From Pseudeuparius sepicola (taxonomy: Eukaryota > Arthropoda > Insecta > Coleoptera > Anthribidae): a stretch of DNA of 64,000 bases. The position numbers and the translations under genes are program-made. The DNA lies in NCBI GenBank assembly GCA_963920635.1, contig OY987308.1, forward strand, positions 9,304,225-9,368,224, in the 5' to 3' direction. The notes below the pieces were generated by a model. It did no database searches. It was not told where the DNA came from and saw only the letters and a list, made by a program, of their open reading frames with translations. Positions 1 to 13,520 of the stretch are shown one piece after another (positions within the stretch are counted from its first letter, which is position 1; each line of letters begins with the position of its first letter).

Positions 1-10
1 CTATTTTATC

Positions 11-1856
11 GTAAACGTAAGCTACCGTACAATACTGCAAATATTTTGAACAATTTTGTTTCCGTCATTTATTTAGATCTCTTTTTGGTAATAGAAGACT
101 TAAGTTGCCCCAAATCAAAAAATAAGCCTGTTGACAATCTTAGAGGTTTTCGTGTATCTACTGTGATTTTGTAATTTTTCGACATTTAAACTAGTAGAAT
201 GTTATAAATTATCAAAAATCAATCACTGTTGAAAATCTCAGACATTACGAGGACCTATTGTGGTTTTGTAATTTCTCAATACTATTTCAGTTTAAAGTAG
301 TAAAAAGTGATTAACAAAAGTTCTTCAAAATAAAATCGTAAGCTCTGGAGCTAACTTGTGAGATTAGAAAAATTTTGATTCCCGTGATCTCCTTTTCATA
401 AAAGGAGACTAATGTTTTTTTTTGTGACAGCTGCAACGAAATTTTATTATGAAAGGTTTTTCTGGTTGGAAAAGTCCTAGTTTCTGAATTCCTAATTTCT
501 TCGATACTACTTTACTAGTAAATGTACAAAACTGCAAATTTTTTAACAATATTGATTCCGTGGTTTATTTAGACCTCCTTTTGGTAAAACCAGACTAAAG
601 TTGCCCCGAATAAAAAAAAACGTGCCCTGTTGACAGTCTTAGTGGCTCGCTTAGAGGTTTTCGTGTATCTACTGTGATTTAAACTAGTAAAATGTTATAA
701 TATCAAAAAAATGATATAATAAAATGTTACTATTAATAGTTTTTCAGAATAAAATCGTATGCTCCAGAGCAAACCTTGTGAGATTTTGAACAATTTTGAT
801 TCCCGTGATCTCCTTTTCATAAAAGAAGACTAAAGAACTAATGTTCTTTTTTTGTGACAGCTACAACAAAATTTCATAAACCTTGTGAGATTTTGAACAA
901 TTTTGATTCCCGTGATCTCCTTTTCATAAACGAAGACTAAAGAACTAATGTTCCTTTTTTGCGATAGCTACAACAAAATTTCATTATGAACGGTTTTTCT
1001 TAGTTTCTAAATCTCTACTTTTTTCGATACTATTTTACAGAAATCGTAAGCTGCCGCACAATACTGCAATGATTTTGAACAATTTTGTCTCCGTGATTTA
1101 TTAGATCTCCTTTTGGTAAAAGAAGACTAAAGTTGCCCCGAATCAAAAAACATGTCCAGGTTTTCTTGTACATTTCGAGGACCTATTGTGTTTTAAAGTT
1201 TAAAGTAGTAAAAGTGATAACAAAAGTTCTTCAGAATAAAATCGTAAGCTCTGGAGCTCAACTTGTGAGATTAGAGAAATTTTGATTCCCGTGATCTCCT
1301 TTTCATAAAAGGAGACTAATGTTATTTTTTGTGACAGCTGCAACGAAAGTTTATTATGAAAGGTTTTTCTGGTTGGAAAAGTCCTAGTTTCTGAATTCCT
1401 AATTTCTTCGATACTACTTTACTAGTAAATGTACAAAACTGCAAATTTTTTAACAATATTGATTCCGTGGTTTATTTAGACCTCCTTTTGGTAAAACCAG
1501 ACTAAAGTTGCCCCGAATAAAAAAAAACGTGCCCTGTTGACAGTCTTAGTGGCTCGCTTAGAGGTTTTCGTGTATCTACTGTGATTTAAACTAGTAAAAT
1601 GTTATAATATCAAAAAACAATCACTGTTGAAATTCTCAGACATTTCAAGTATCTATTGTGGTTTCGTAATTTTTTGATACTATTTCAGTTTAAAGAAGTA
1701 AAACTTGTGAAAATTTGAACAAATTTGATTCACGTGTTCAACTTTTTATAAAAGGAGACTAGTGAAACAGCTACAACAAAATTTCATTATGAAACTTTTT
1801 TCTGGATGGAAAACTATTAGTTTCTAAATGTCTAATTTTTTCGATACTATTTTATC
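11..1856 (+). repeat. Satellite unit 1, 1846 bp, (m,n)=(1,0)
   Basis: The order is P c a Q, one 934 bp module, then c' a''. The first cs block is altered: about 42 bp are replaced by a short atgatata-containing filler at about 701-722, so the unit is 27 bp shorter than 1873. It also has gagctaac (one A lost) at about 348 and aaaaaataagcc at about 118. All of these recur in the unit at 20816, and the cs change and the aaaaaataagcc variant recur at 55177, so these three units are copies by descent. Confidence 0.93.
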
Positions 1857-3729
1857 GTAAACGTAAGCTACCGTACAATACTGCAAATATTTTGAACAAT
1901 TTTGTTTCCGTCATTTATTTAGATCTCTTTTTGGTAATAGAAGACTTAAGTTGCCCCAAATCAAAAAACAAGCCTGTTGACAATCTTAGAGGTTTTCGTG
2001 TATCTACTGTGATTTTGTAATTTTTCGACATTTAAACTAGTAGAATGTTATAAATTATCAAAAATCAATCACTGTTGAAAATCTCAGACATTACGAGGAC
2101 CTATTGTGGTTTTGTAATTTCTCAATACTATTTCAGTTTAAAGTAGTAAAAAGTGATTAACAAAAGTTCTTCAAAATAAAATCGTAAGCTCTGGAGCTAA
2201 ACTTGTGAGATTAGAAAAATTTTGATTCCCGTGAACTCCTTTTCATAAAAGGAGACTAATGTTTTTTTTTGTGACAGCTGCAACGAAAGTTTATTATGAA
2301 AGGTTTTTCTGGTTGGAAAAGTCCTAGTTTCTGAATTCCTAATTTCTTCGATACTACTTTACTAGTAAATGTACAAAACTGCAAATTTTTTAACAATATT
2401 GATTCCGTGGTTTATTTAGACCTCCTTTTGGTAAAACCAGACTAAAGTTGCCCCGAATAAAAAAAACGTGCCCTGTTGACAGTCTTAGTGGCTCGCTTAG
2501 AGGTTTTCGTGTATCTACTGTGATTTAAACTAGTAAAATGTTATAATATCAAAAAACAATCACTGTTGAAATTCTCAGACATTTCGAATACCTAAAATGT
2601 TACTATTAATAGTTTTTCAGACTAAAATCGTATGCTCCAGAGCAAACCTTGTGAGATTTTGAACAATTTTGATTCCCGTGATCTCCTTTTCATAAAAGAA
2701 GACTAAAGAACTAATGTTCTTTTTTTGTGACAGCTACAACAAAATTTCATAAACCTTGTGAGATTTTGAACAATTTTGATTCCCGTGATCTCCTTTTCAT
2801 AAACGAAGACTAAAGAACTAATGTTCCTTTTTTGCGATAGCTACAACAAAATTTCATTATGAACGGTTTTTCTTAGTTTCTAAATCTCTACTTTTTTCGA
2901 TACTATTTTACAGAAATCGTAAGCTGCCGCACAATACTGCAATGATTTTGAACAATTTTGTCTCCGTGATTTATTAGATCTCCTTTTGGTAAAAGAAGAC
3001 TAAAGTTGCCCCGAATCAAAAAACATGTCCAGGTTTTCTTGTACATTTCGAGGACCTATTGTGTTTTAAAGTTTAAAGTAGTAAAAGTGATAACAAAAGT
3101 TCTTCAGAATAAAATCGTAAGCTCTGGAGCTCAACTTGTGAGATTAGAGAAATTTTGATTCCCGTGATCTCCTTTTCATAAAAGGAGACTAATGTTATTT
3201 TTTGTGACAGCTGCAACGAAAGTTTATTATGAAAGGTTTTTCTGGTTGGAAAAGTCCTAGTTTCTGAATTCCTAATTTCTTCGATACTACTTTACTAGTA
3301 AATGTACAAAACTGCAAATTTTTTAACAATATTGATTCCGTGGTTTATTTAGACCTCCTTTTGGTAAAACCAGACTAAAGTTGCCCCGAATAAAAAAAAA
3401 CGTGCCCTGTTGACAGTCTTAGTGGCTCGCTTAGAGGTTTTCGTGTATCTACTGTGATTTAAACTAGTAAAATGTTATAATATCAAAAAACAATCACTGT
3501 TGAAATTCTCAGACATTTCAAGTATCTATTGTGGTTTCGTAATTTTTTGATACTATTTCAGTTTAAAGAAGTAAAACTTGTGTAAATTTGAACAAATTTG
3601 ATTCACGTGTTCAACTTTTTATAAAAGGAGACTAGTGAAACAGCTACAACAAAATTTCATTATGAAACTTTTTTCTGGATGGAAAACTATTAGTTTCTAA
3701 ATGTCTAATTTTTTCGATACTATTTTATC
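1857..3729 (+). repeat. Satellite unit 2, 1873 bp, (m,n)=(1,0)
   Basis: Complete unit with one 934 bp module. Rare variants are gtgaactcc at 2231 (A for T in the a-block hairpin region), cagactaaaatcg at about 2617 and gtgtaaatttg at about 3580 in a''. The same set is found in the units at 24535 and 57024, and most of it at 22662. Confidence 0.93.
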
Positions 3730-5223
3730 GTAAACGTAAGCTACCGTACAATACTGCAAATATTTTGAACAATTTTGTTTCCGTCATTTATTTAGATCTC
3801 TTTTTGGTAATAGAAGAATTAAGTTGCCCCAAATCAAAAAACAAGCCTGTTGACAATCTTAGAGGTTTTCGTGTATCTACTGTGATTTTGTAATTTTTCG
3901 ACATTTAAACTAGTAGAATGTTATAAATTATCAAAAATCAATCACTGTTGAAAATCTCAGACATTACGAGGACCTATTGTGGTTTTGTAATTTCTCAATA
4001 CTATTTCAGTTTAAAGTAGTAAAAAGTGATTAACAAAAGTTCTTCAAAATAAAATCGTAAGCTCTGGAGCTAAACTTGTGAGATTAGAAAAATTTTGATT
4101 CCCGTGATCTCCTTTTCATAAAAGGAGACTAATGTTTTTTTTTGTGACAGCTGCAACGAAAGTTATTATGAAAGGTTTTTCTGGTTGGAAAAGTCCTAGT
4201 TTCTGAATTCCTAATTTCATCGATACTACTTTACTAGTAAATGTACAAAACTGCAAATTTTTTAACAATATTGATTCCGTGGTTTATTTAGACCTCCTTT
4301 TGGTAAAACCAGACTAAAGTTGCCCCGAATAAAAAAAACGTGCCCTGTTGACAGTCTTAGTGGCTCGCTTAGAGGTTTTCGTGTATCTACTGTGATTTAA
4401 ACTAGCAAAATGTTATAATATCAAAAAACAATCACTGTTGAAATTCTCAGACATTTCGAATACCTAAAATGTTACTATTAATAGTTTTTCAGAATAAAAT
4501 CGTATGCTCCAGAGCAAACCTTGTGAGATTTTGAACAATTTTGATTCCCGTGATCTCCTTTTCATAAAAGAGGACTAAAGAACTAATGTTCTTTTTTTGT
4601 GACAGCTACAACAAAATTTCATAAACCTTGTGAGATTTTGAACAATTTTGATTCCCGTGATCTCCTTTTCATAAACGAAGACTAAAGAACTAATGTTCCT
4701 TTTTTGCGATAGCTACAACAAAATTTCATTATGAACGGTTTTTCTTAGTTTCTAAATCTCTACTTTTTTCGATACTATTTTACAGAAATCGTAAGCTGCC
4801 GCACAATACTGCAATGATTTTGATCAATTTTGTCTCCGTGATTTATTAGATCTCCTTTTGGTAAAAGAAGACTAAAGTTGCCCCGAATCAAAAAACATGT
4901 CCAGTTGAAAGTCTTAGAGGTTTTCGTGTATCTACTGTGATTTTCTAATTTTTCGACATTAAACTGTTATAAATTATCAAAAAACAATCAGTGTTTAATT
5001 TCTCAGACATTTCAAGTATCTATTGTGGTTTCGTAATTTTTTGATACTATTTCAGTTTAAAGAAGTAAAACTTGTTAAAATTTGAACAAATTTGATTCAC
5101 GTGTTCAACTTTTTATAAAAGGAGACTAGTGAAACAGCTACAACAAAATTTCATTATGAAACTTTTTTCTGGATGGAAAACTATTAGTTTCTAAATGTCT
5201 AATTTTTTCGATACTATTTTATC
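3730..5223 (+). repeat. Satellite unit 3, 1494 bp, (m,n)=(0,1)
   Basis: Order P c a Q, cs a' R, c' a''. It carries gaagaattaag (about 3813), agttattatg (4161, one T short), catcgat (4218), an aagaggac variant of a' (about 4569) and gatcaattttg (about 4822). This set matches the units at 26408 and 58897, which have an extra 934 bp module. Unit 3 therefore looks like that unit with the module lost (or they have gained it). Confidence 0.93.
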
Positions 5224-6717
5224 GTAAACGTAAGCTACCGTACAATACTGCAAATATTTTGAACAATTTTGTTTCCGCCATTTATTTAGATCTCTTTTTG
5301 GTAATAGAAGACTTAAGTTGCCCCAAATCAAAAAACAAGCCTGTTGACAATCTTAGAGGTTTTCGTGTATCTACTGTGATTTTGTAATTTTTCGACATTT
5401 AAACTAGTAGAATGTTATAAATTATCAAAAATCAATCACTGTTGAAAATCTCAGACATTACGAGGACCTATTGTGGTTTTGTAATTTCTCAATACTATTT
5501 CAGTTTAAAGTAGTAAAAAGTGATTAACAAAAGTTCTTCAAAATAAAATCGTAAGCTCTGGAGCTAAACTTGTGAGATTAGAAAAATTTTGATTCCCGTG
5601 ATCTCCTTTTCATAAAAGGAGACTAATGTTTTTTTTTTGTGACAGCTGCAACGAAAGTTTATTATGAAAGGTTTTTCTGGTTGGAAAAGTCCTAGTTTCT
5701 GAATTCCTAATTTCTTCGATACTACTTTACTAGTAAATGTACAAAACTGCAAATTTTTTAACAATATTGATTCCGTGGTTTATTTAGACCTCCTTTTGGT
5801 AAAACCAGACTAAAGTTGCCCCGAATAAAAAAAAACGTGCCCTGTTGACAGTCTTAGTGGCTCGCTTAGAGGTTTTCGTGTATCTACTGTGATTTAAACT
5901 AGTAAAATGTTATAATATCAAAAAACAATCACTGTTGAAATTCTCAGACATTTCGAATACATAAAATGTTACTATTAATAGTTTTTCAGAATAAAATCGT
6001 ATGCTCCAGAGCAAACCTTGTGAGATTTTGAACAATTTTGATTCCCGTGATCTCCTTTTCATAAAAGAAGACTAAAGAACTAATGTTCTTTTTTTGTGAC
6101 AGCTACAACAAAATTTCATAAACCTTGTGAGATTTTGAACAATTTTAATTCCCGTGATCTCCTTTTCATAAAAGAAGACTAAAGAACTAATGTTCCTTTT
6201 TTGCGATAGCTACAACAAAATTTCATTATGAACGGTTTTTCTTAGTTTCTAAATCTCTACTTTTTTCGATACTATTTTACAGAAATCGTAAGCTGCCGCA
6301 CAATACTGAACAATTGAACAATTTTGTCTCCGTGATTTATTAGATCTCCTTTTGGTAAAAGAAGACTAAAGTTGCCCCGAATCAAAAAACATGTCCAGTT
6401 GAAAGTCTTAGAGGTTTTCGTGTATCTACTGTGATTTTCTAATTTTTCGACATTAAACTGTTATAAATTATCAAAAAACAATCAGTGTTTAATTTCTCAG
6501 ACATTTCAAGTATCTATTGTGGTTTCGTAATTTTTTGATACTATTTCAGTTTAAAGAAGTAAAACTTGTGAAAATGTGAACAAATTTGATTCACGTGTTC
6601 AACTTTTTATAAAAGGAGACTAGTGAAACAGCTACAACAAAATTTCATTATGAAACTTTTTTCTGGATGGAAAACTATTAGTTTCTAAATGTCTAATTTT
6701 TTCGATACTATTTTATC
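5224..6717 (+). repeat. Satellite unit 4, 1494 bp, (m,n)=(0,1)
   Basis: Carries tttccgcca in P (about 5272), gaatacataaaatg in cs (about 5955), ttaattcccg in the second half of a' (about 6145), and a shortened R start, actgaacaattgaac (about 6305). The set matches the units at 13521 and 45065. Its a-block T run has ten T (5629-5638), which opens a spurious minus-strand frame. Confidence 0.93.
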
Positions 6718-7658
6718 GTAAACGTAAGCTACCGTACAATACTGCAAATATTTTGAACAATTTTGTTTCCGTCATTTATTTAGATCTCTTTTTGGTAATA
6801 GAAGACTTAAGTTGCCCCAAATCAAAAAACAAGCCTGTTGACAATCTTAGAGGTTTTCGTGTATCTACTGTGATTTTGTAATTTTTCGACATTTAAACTA
6901 GTAGAATGTTATAAATTATCAAAAATCAATCACTGTTGAAAATCTCAGACATTACGAGGACCTATTGTGGTTTTGTAATTTCTCAATACTATTTCAGTTT
7001 AAAGTAGTAAAAAGTTCTTCAAAAAAGTTCTTCAAAATAAAATCGTAAGCTCTGGAGCTAAACTTGTGAGATTAGAAAAATTTTGATTCCCGTGATCTCC
7101 TTTTCATAAAAGGAGACTAATGTTTTTTTTTGTGACAGCTGCAACGAAAGTTTATTATGAAAGGTTTTTCTGATTGGAAAAGTCCTAGTTTCTGAATTCC
7201 TAATTTCTTCGATACTACTTTACTAGTAAATGTACAAAACTGCAAATTTTTTAACAATATTGATTCCGTGGTTTATTTAGACCTCCTTTTGGTAAAACCA
7301 GACTAAAGTTGCCCCGAATAAAAAAAACGTGCCCTGTTGACAGTCTTAGTGGCTCGCTTAGAGGTTTTCGTGTATCTACTGTGATTTAAACTAGTAAACT
7401 GTTATAAATTATCAAAAAACAATCAGTGTTTAATTTCTCAGACATTTCAAGTATCTATTGTGGTTTCGTAATTTTTTGATACTATTTCAGTTTAAAGAAG
7501 TAAAACTTGTGAAAATTTGAACAAATTTGATTCACGTGTTCAACTTTTTATAAAAGGAGACTAGTGAAACAGCTACAACAAAATTTCATTATGAAACTTT
7601 TTTCTGGATGGAAAACTATTAGTTTCTAAATGTCTAATTTTTTCGATACTATTTTATC
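6718..7658 (+). repeat. Satellite unit 5, 941 bp, (m,n)=(0,0)
   Basis: Shortest unit class. The Q block runs straight into the 3' tail of an R block (actagtaaactgttataaatt at about 7390), so the exchange that removed the optional modules fell at the Q/R homology. A private local duplication near 7011-7032 doubles aaaagttcttc in the c block. The class also includes 15013, 46558 and 47500. Confidence 0.92.
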
Positions 7659-9592
7659 GTAAACGTAAGCTACCGTACAATACTGCAAATATTTTGAACA
7701 ATTTTGTTTCCGTCATTTATTTAGATCTCTTTTTGGTAATAGAAGACTTAAGTTGCCCCAAATCAAAAAACAAGCCTGTTGACAATCTTAGAGGTTTTCG
7801 TGTATCTACTGTGATTTTGTAATTTTTCGACATTTAAACTAGTAGAATGTTATAAATTATCAAAAATCAATCACTGTTGAAATTCTCAGACATTTCGAAT
7901 ACCTAAAATGTTACTATTAATAGTTTTTCAGAATAAAATCGTATGCTCCAGAGCAAACCTTGTGAGATTTTGAACAATTTTGATTCCCGTGATCTCCTTT
8001 TCATAAAAGAAGACTAAAGAACTAATGTTCTTTTTTTGTGACAGCTACAACAAAATTTCATAAACCTTGTGAGATTTTGAACAATTTTGATTCCCGTGAT
8101 CTCCTCTTCATAAACGAAGACTAAAGAACTAATGTTCCTTTTTTGCGATAGCTACAACAAAATTTCATTATGAACGGTTTTTCTTAGTTTCTAAATCTCT
8201 ACTTTTTTCGATACTATTTTACAGAAATCGTAAGCTGCCGCACAATACTGCAATGATTTTGAACAATTTTGTCTCCGTGATTTATTAGATCTCCTTTTGG
8301 TAAAAGAAGACTAAAGTTGCCCCGAATCAAAAAACATGTCCAGGTTTTCTTGTACATTTCGAGGACCTATTGTGTTTTAAAGTTTAAAGTAGTAAAAGTG
8401 ATAACAAAAGTTCTTCAGAATAAAATCGTAAGCTCTGGAGCTCAACTTGTGAGATTAGAGAAATTTTGATTCCCGTGATCTTTTCATAAAAGGAGACTAA
8501 TGTTTTTTTTGTGACAGCTGCAACGAAAGTTTATTATGAAAGGTTTTTCTGGTTGGAAAAGTCCTAGTTTCTGAATTCCTAATTTCTTCGATACTACTTT
8601 ACTAGTAAATGTACAAAACCGCAAATTTTTTAACAATATCGATTCCGTGGTTTATTTAGACCTCCTTTTGGTAAAACCAGACTAAAGTTGCCCCGAATAA
8701 AAAAAAACGTGCCCTGTTGACAGTCTTAGTGGCTCGCTTAGAGGTTTCCGTGTATCTACTGTGATTTAAACTAGTAAAATGTTATAATATCAAAAAACAA
8801 TCACTGTTGAAATTCTCAGACATTTCGAATACCTAAAATGTTACTATTAATAGTTTTTCAGAATAAAATCGTATGCTCCAGAGCAAACCTTGTGAGATTT
8901 TGAACAATTTTGATTCCCGTGATCTCCTTTTCATAAAAGAAGACTAAAGAACTAATGTTCTTTTTTTGTGACCGCTACAACAAAATTTCATAAACCTTGT
9001 GAGATTTTGAACAATTTTGATTCCCGTGATCTCCTTTTCATAAAGGAAGACTAAAGAACTAAAGTTCCTTTTTTGCGATAGCTACAACAAAATTTCATTA
9101 TGAACGGTTTTTCTTAGTTTCTAAATCTCTACTTTTTTCGATACTATTTTACAGAAATCGTAAGCTGCCGCACAATACTGCAATGATTTTGAACAATTTT
9201 GTCTCCGTGATTTATTAGATCTCCTTTTGGTAAAAGAAGACTAAAGTTGAACCGGAACAAAAAACATGTCCAGTTGAAAGTCTTAGAGGTTTTCGTGTAT
9301 CTACTGTGATTTTCTAATTTTTCGACATTAAACTGTTATAAATTATCAAAAAACAATCAGTGTTTAATTTCTCAGACATTTCAAGTATCTATTGTGGTTT
9401 CGTAATTTTTTGATACCATTTCAGTTTAAAGAAGTAAAACTTGTGAAAATTTGAACAAATTTGATTCACGTGTTCAACTTTTTATAAAAGGAGACTAGTG
9501 AAACAGCTACAACAAAATTTCATTATGAAACTTTTTTCTGGATGGAAAACTATTAGTTTCTAAATGTCTAATTTTTTCGATACTATTTTATC
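7659..9592 (+). repeat. Satellite unit 6, 1934 bp, (1,1) with a 494 bp deletion
   Basis: The P-linked c block passes directly into a cs block around the shared tcactgttgaaa at about 7871-7885, removing the first c-a-Q segment (about 494 bp). The remaining blocks match the next unit (9593) closely: ctcctcttc in a', caatatcgattcc and ggtttccgtg in Q, gttgaaccggaac in R, gataccatttc in c'. A further tcc loss at about 8477-8490 breaks the a-block hairpin. Confidence 0.92.
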
Positions 9593-12022
9593 GTAAACGT
9601 AAGCTACCGTACAATACTGCAAATATTTTGAACAATTTTGTTTCCGTCATTTATTTAGATCTCTTTTTGGTAATAGAAGACTTAAGTTGCCCCAAATCAA
9701 AAAACAAGCCTGTTGACAATCTTAGAGGTTTTCGTGTATCTACTGTGATTTTGTAATTTTTCGACATTTAAACTAGTAGAATGTTATAAATTATCAAAAA
9801 TCAATCACTGTTGAAAATCTCAGACATTACGAGGACCTATTGTGGTTTTGTAATTTCTCAATACTATTTCAGTTTAAAGTAGTAAAAAGTGATTAACAAA
9901 AGTTCTTCAAAATAAAATCGTAAGCTCTGGAGCTAAACTTGTGAGATTAGAAAAATTTTGATTCCCGTGATCTCCTTTTCATAAAAGGAGACTAATGTTT
10001 TTTTTTGTGACAGCTGCAACGAAAGTTTATTATGAAAGGTTTTTCTGGTTGGAAAAGTCCTAGTTTCTGAATTCCTAATTTCTTCGATACTACTTTACTA
10101 GTAAATGTACAAAACTGCAAATTTTTTAACAATATTGATTCCGTGGTTTATTTAGACCTCCTTTTGGTAAAACCAGACTAAAGTTGCCCCGAATAAAAAA
10201 AAACGTGCCCTGTTGACAGTCTTAGTGGCTCGCTTAGAGGTTTTCGTGTATCTACTGTGATTTAAACTAGTAAAATGTTATAATATCAAAAAACAATCAC
10301 TGTTGAAATTCTCAGACATTTCGAATACCTAAAATGTTACTATTAATAGTTTTTCAGAATAAAATCGTATGCTCCAGAGCAAACCTTGTGAGATTTTGAA
10401 CAATTTTGATTCCCGTGATCTCCTTTTCATAAAAGAAGACTAAAGAACTAATGTTCTTTTTTTGTGACAGCTACAACAAAATTTCATAAACCTTGTGAGA
10501 TTTTGAACAATTTTGATTCCCGTGATCTCCTCTTCATAAACGAAGACTAAAGAACTAATGTTCCTTTTTTGCGATAGCTACAACAAAATTTCATTATGAA
10601 CGGTTTTTCTTAGTTTCTAAATCTCTACTTTTTTCGATACTATTTTACAGAAATCGTAAGCTGCCGCACAATACTGCAATGATTTTGAACAATTTTGTCT
10701 CCGTGATTTATTAGATCTCCTTTTGGTAAAAGAAGACTAAAGTTGCCCCGAATCAAAAAACATGTCCAGGTTTTCTTGTACATTTCGAGGACCTATTGTG
10801 TTTTAAAGTTTAAAGTAGTAAAAGTGATAACAAAAGTTCTTCAGAATAAAATCGTAAGCTCTGGAGCTCAACTTGTGAGATTAGAGAAATTTTGATTCCC
10901 GTGATCTCCTTTTCATAAAAGGAGACTAATGTTTTTTTTTGTGACGGCTGCAACGAAAGTTTATTATGAAAGGTTTTTCTGGTTGGAAAAGTCCTAGTTT
11001 CTGAATTCCTAATTTCTTCGATACTACTTTACTAGTAAATGTACAAAACTGCAAATTTTTTAACAATATCGATTCCGTGGTTTATTTAGACCTCCTTTTG
11101 GTAAAACCAGACTAAAGTTGCCCCGAATAAAAAAAAACGTGCCCTGTTGACAGTCTTAGTGGCTCGCTTAGAGGTTTCCGTGTATCTACTGTGATTTAAA
11201 CTAGTAAAATGTTATAATATCAAAAAACAATCACTGTTGAAATTCTCAGACATTTCGAATACCTAAAATGTTACTATTAATAGTTTTTCAGAATAAAATC
11301 GTATGCTCCAGAGCAAACCTTGTGAGATTTTGAACAATTTTGATTCCCGTGATCTCCTTTTCATAAAAGAAGACTAAAGAACTAATGTTCTTTTTTTGTG
11401 ACAGCTACAACAAAATTTCATAAACCTTGTGAGATTTTGAACAATTTTGATTCCCGTGATCTCCTTTTCATAAAGGAAGACTAAAGAACTAATGTTCCTT
11501 TTTTGCGATAGCTACAACAAAATTTCATTATGAACGGTTTTTCTTAGTTTCTAAATCTCTACTTTTTTCGATACTATTTTACAGAAATCGTAAGCTGCCG
11601 CACAATACTGCAATGATTTTGAACAATTTTGTCTCCGTGATTTATTAGATCTCCTTTTGGTAAAAGAAGACTAAAGTTGAACCGGAACAAAAAACATGTC
11701 CAGTTGAAAGTCTTAGAGGTTTTCGTGTATCTACTGTGATTTTCTAATTTTTCGACATTAAACTGTTATAAATTATCAAAAAACAATCAGTGTTTAATTT
11801 CTCAGACATTTCAAGTATCTATTGTGGTTTCGTAATTTTTTGATACCATTTCAGTTTAAAGAAGTAAAACTTGTGAAAATTTGAACAAATTTGATTCACG
11901 TGTTCAACTTTTTATAAAAGGAGACTAGTGAAACAGCTACAACAAAATTTCATTATGAAACTTTTTTCTGGATGGAAAACTATTAGTTTCTAAATGTCTA
12001 ATTTTTTCGATACTATTTTATC
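9593..12022 (+). repeat. Satellite unit 7, 2430 bp, (m,n)=(1,1)
   Basis: Full frame plus both optional modules. Shares the rare variants listed for unit 6, including gttgaaccggaac in R (about 11677), cataaaggaag in the second a' (about 11469) and gataccatttc in c' (about 11841). The unit at 42071 has the same R and c' variants but lacks the 934 bp module. Confidence 0.93.
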
Positions 12023-13520
12023 GTAAACGTAAGCTACCGTACAATACTGCAAATATTTTGAACAATTTTGTTTCCGCCATTTATTTAGATCTCTTTTTGG
12101 TAATAGAAGACTTAAGTTGCCCCAAATCAAAAAACAAGCCTGTTGACAATCTTAGAGGTTTTCGTGTATCTACTGTGATTTTGTAATTTTTCGACATTTA
12201 AACTAGTAGAATGTTATAAATTATCAAAAATCAATCACTGTTGAAAATCTCAGACATTACGAGGACCTATTGTGGTTTTGTAATTTCTCAATACTATTTC
12301 AGTTTAAAGTAGTAAAAAGTGATTAACAAAAGTTCTTCAAAATAAAATCGTAAGCTCTGGAACTAAACTTGTGAGATTAGAAAAATTTTGATTCCCGTGA
12401 TCTCCTTTTCATAAAAGGAGACTAATGTTTTTTTTTTGTGACAGCTGCAACGAAAGTTTATTATGAAAGGTTTTTCTGGTTGGAAAAGTCCTAGTTTCTG
12501 AATTCCTAATTTCTTCGATACTACTTTACTAGTAAATGTACAAAACTGCAAATTTTTTAACAATATTGATTCCGTGGTTTATTTAGACCTCCTTTTGGTA
12601 AAACCAGACTAAAGTTGCCCCGAATAAAAAAAAAACGTGCCCTGTTGACAGTCTTAGTGGCTCGCTTAGAGGTTTTCGTGTATCTACTGTGATTTAAACT
12701 AGTAAAATGTTATAATATCAAAAAACAATCACTGTTGAAATTCTCAGACATTTCGAATACCTAAAATGTTACTATTAATAGTTTTTCAGAATAAAATCGT
12801 ATGCTCCAGAGCAAACCTTGTGAAATTTTGAACAATTTTGATTCCCGTGATCTCCTTTTCATAAAAGAAGACTAAAGAACTAATGTTCTTTTTTTGTGAC
12901 AGCTACAACAAAATTTCATAAACCTTGTGAGATTTTGAACAATTTTGATTCCCGTGATCTCCTTTTCATAAAAGAAGACTAAAGAACTAATGTTCCTTTT
13001 TTGCGATAGCTACAACAAAATTTCATTATGAACGGTTTTTCTTAATTTCTAAATCTCTACTTTTTTCGATACTATTTTACAGAAATCGTAAGCTGCCGCA
13101 CAATACTGCAATGATTTTGAACAATTTTGTCTCCGTGATTTATTAGATCTCCTTTTGGTAAAAGAAGACTAAAGTTGCCCCGAATCAAAAAACATGTCCA
13201 GTTGAAAGTCTTAGAGGTTTTCGTGTATCTACTGTGATTTTCTAATTTTTCGACATTAAACTGTTATAAATTATCAAAAAACAATCAGTGTTTAATTTCT
13301 CAGACATTTCAAGTATCTATTGTGGTTTCGTAATTTTTTGATACTATTTCAGTTTAAAGAAGTAAAACTTGTTAAAATTTGAACAAATTTGATTCACGTG
13401 TTCAACTTTTTATAAAAGGAGACTAGTGAAACAGCTACAACAAAATTTCATTATGAAACTTTTTTCTGGATGGAAAACTATTAGTTTCTAAATGTCTAAT
13501 TTTTTCGATACTATTTTATC
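12023..13520 (+). repeat. Satellite unit 8, 1498 bp, (m,n)=(0,1)
   Basis: Carries tttccgcca (about 12071), ggaactaaac (a substitution that breaks the a-block 12-bp dyad, about 12360), T10 (12428-12437), A10 in Q (12626-12635), tgaaattttg in a' (about 12821) and cttgttaaaa in a''. Exactly this combination recurs in the unit at 43567, which is 1498 bp long as well. The offset is 31,544 bp. Confidence 0.94.

Noticed and set aside
5564..5764. 66-codon open frame on the minus strand (also at 12363, 39980 and 43907; 89 codons at 38415)
   Set aside because: It lies across satellite blocks a and Q, depends on a ten-T run, is closed in most unit copies, has low-complexity content and shows no recognisable domain. 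Not annotated as a gene.
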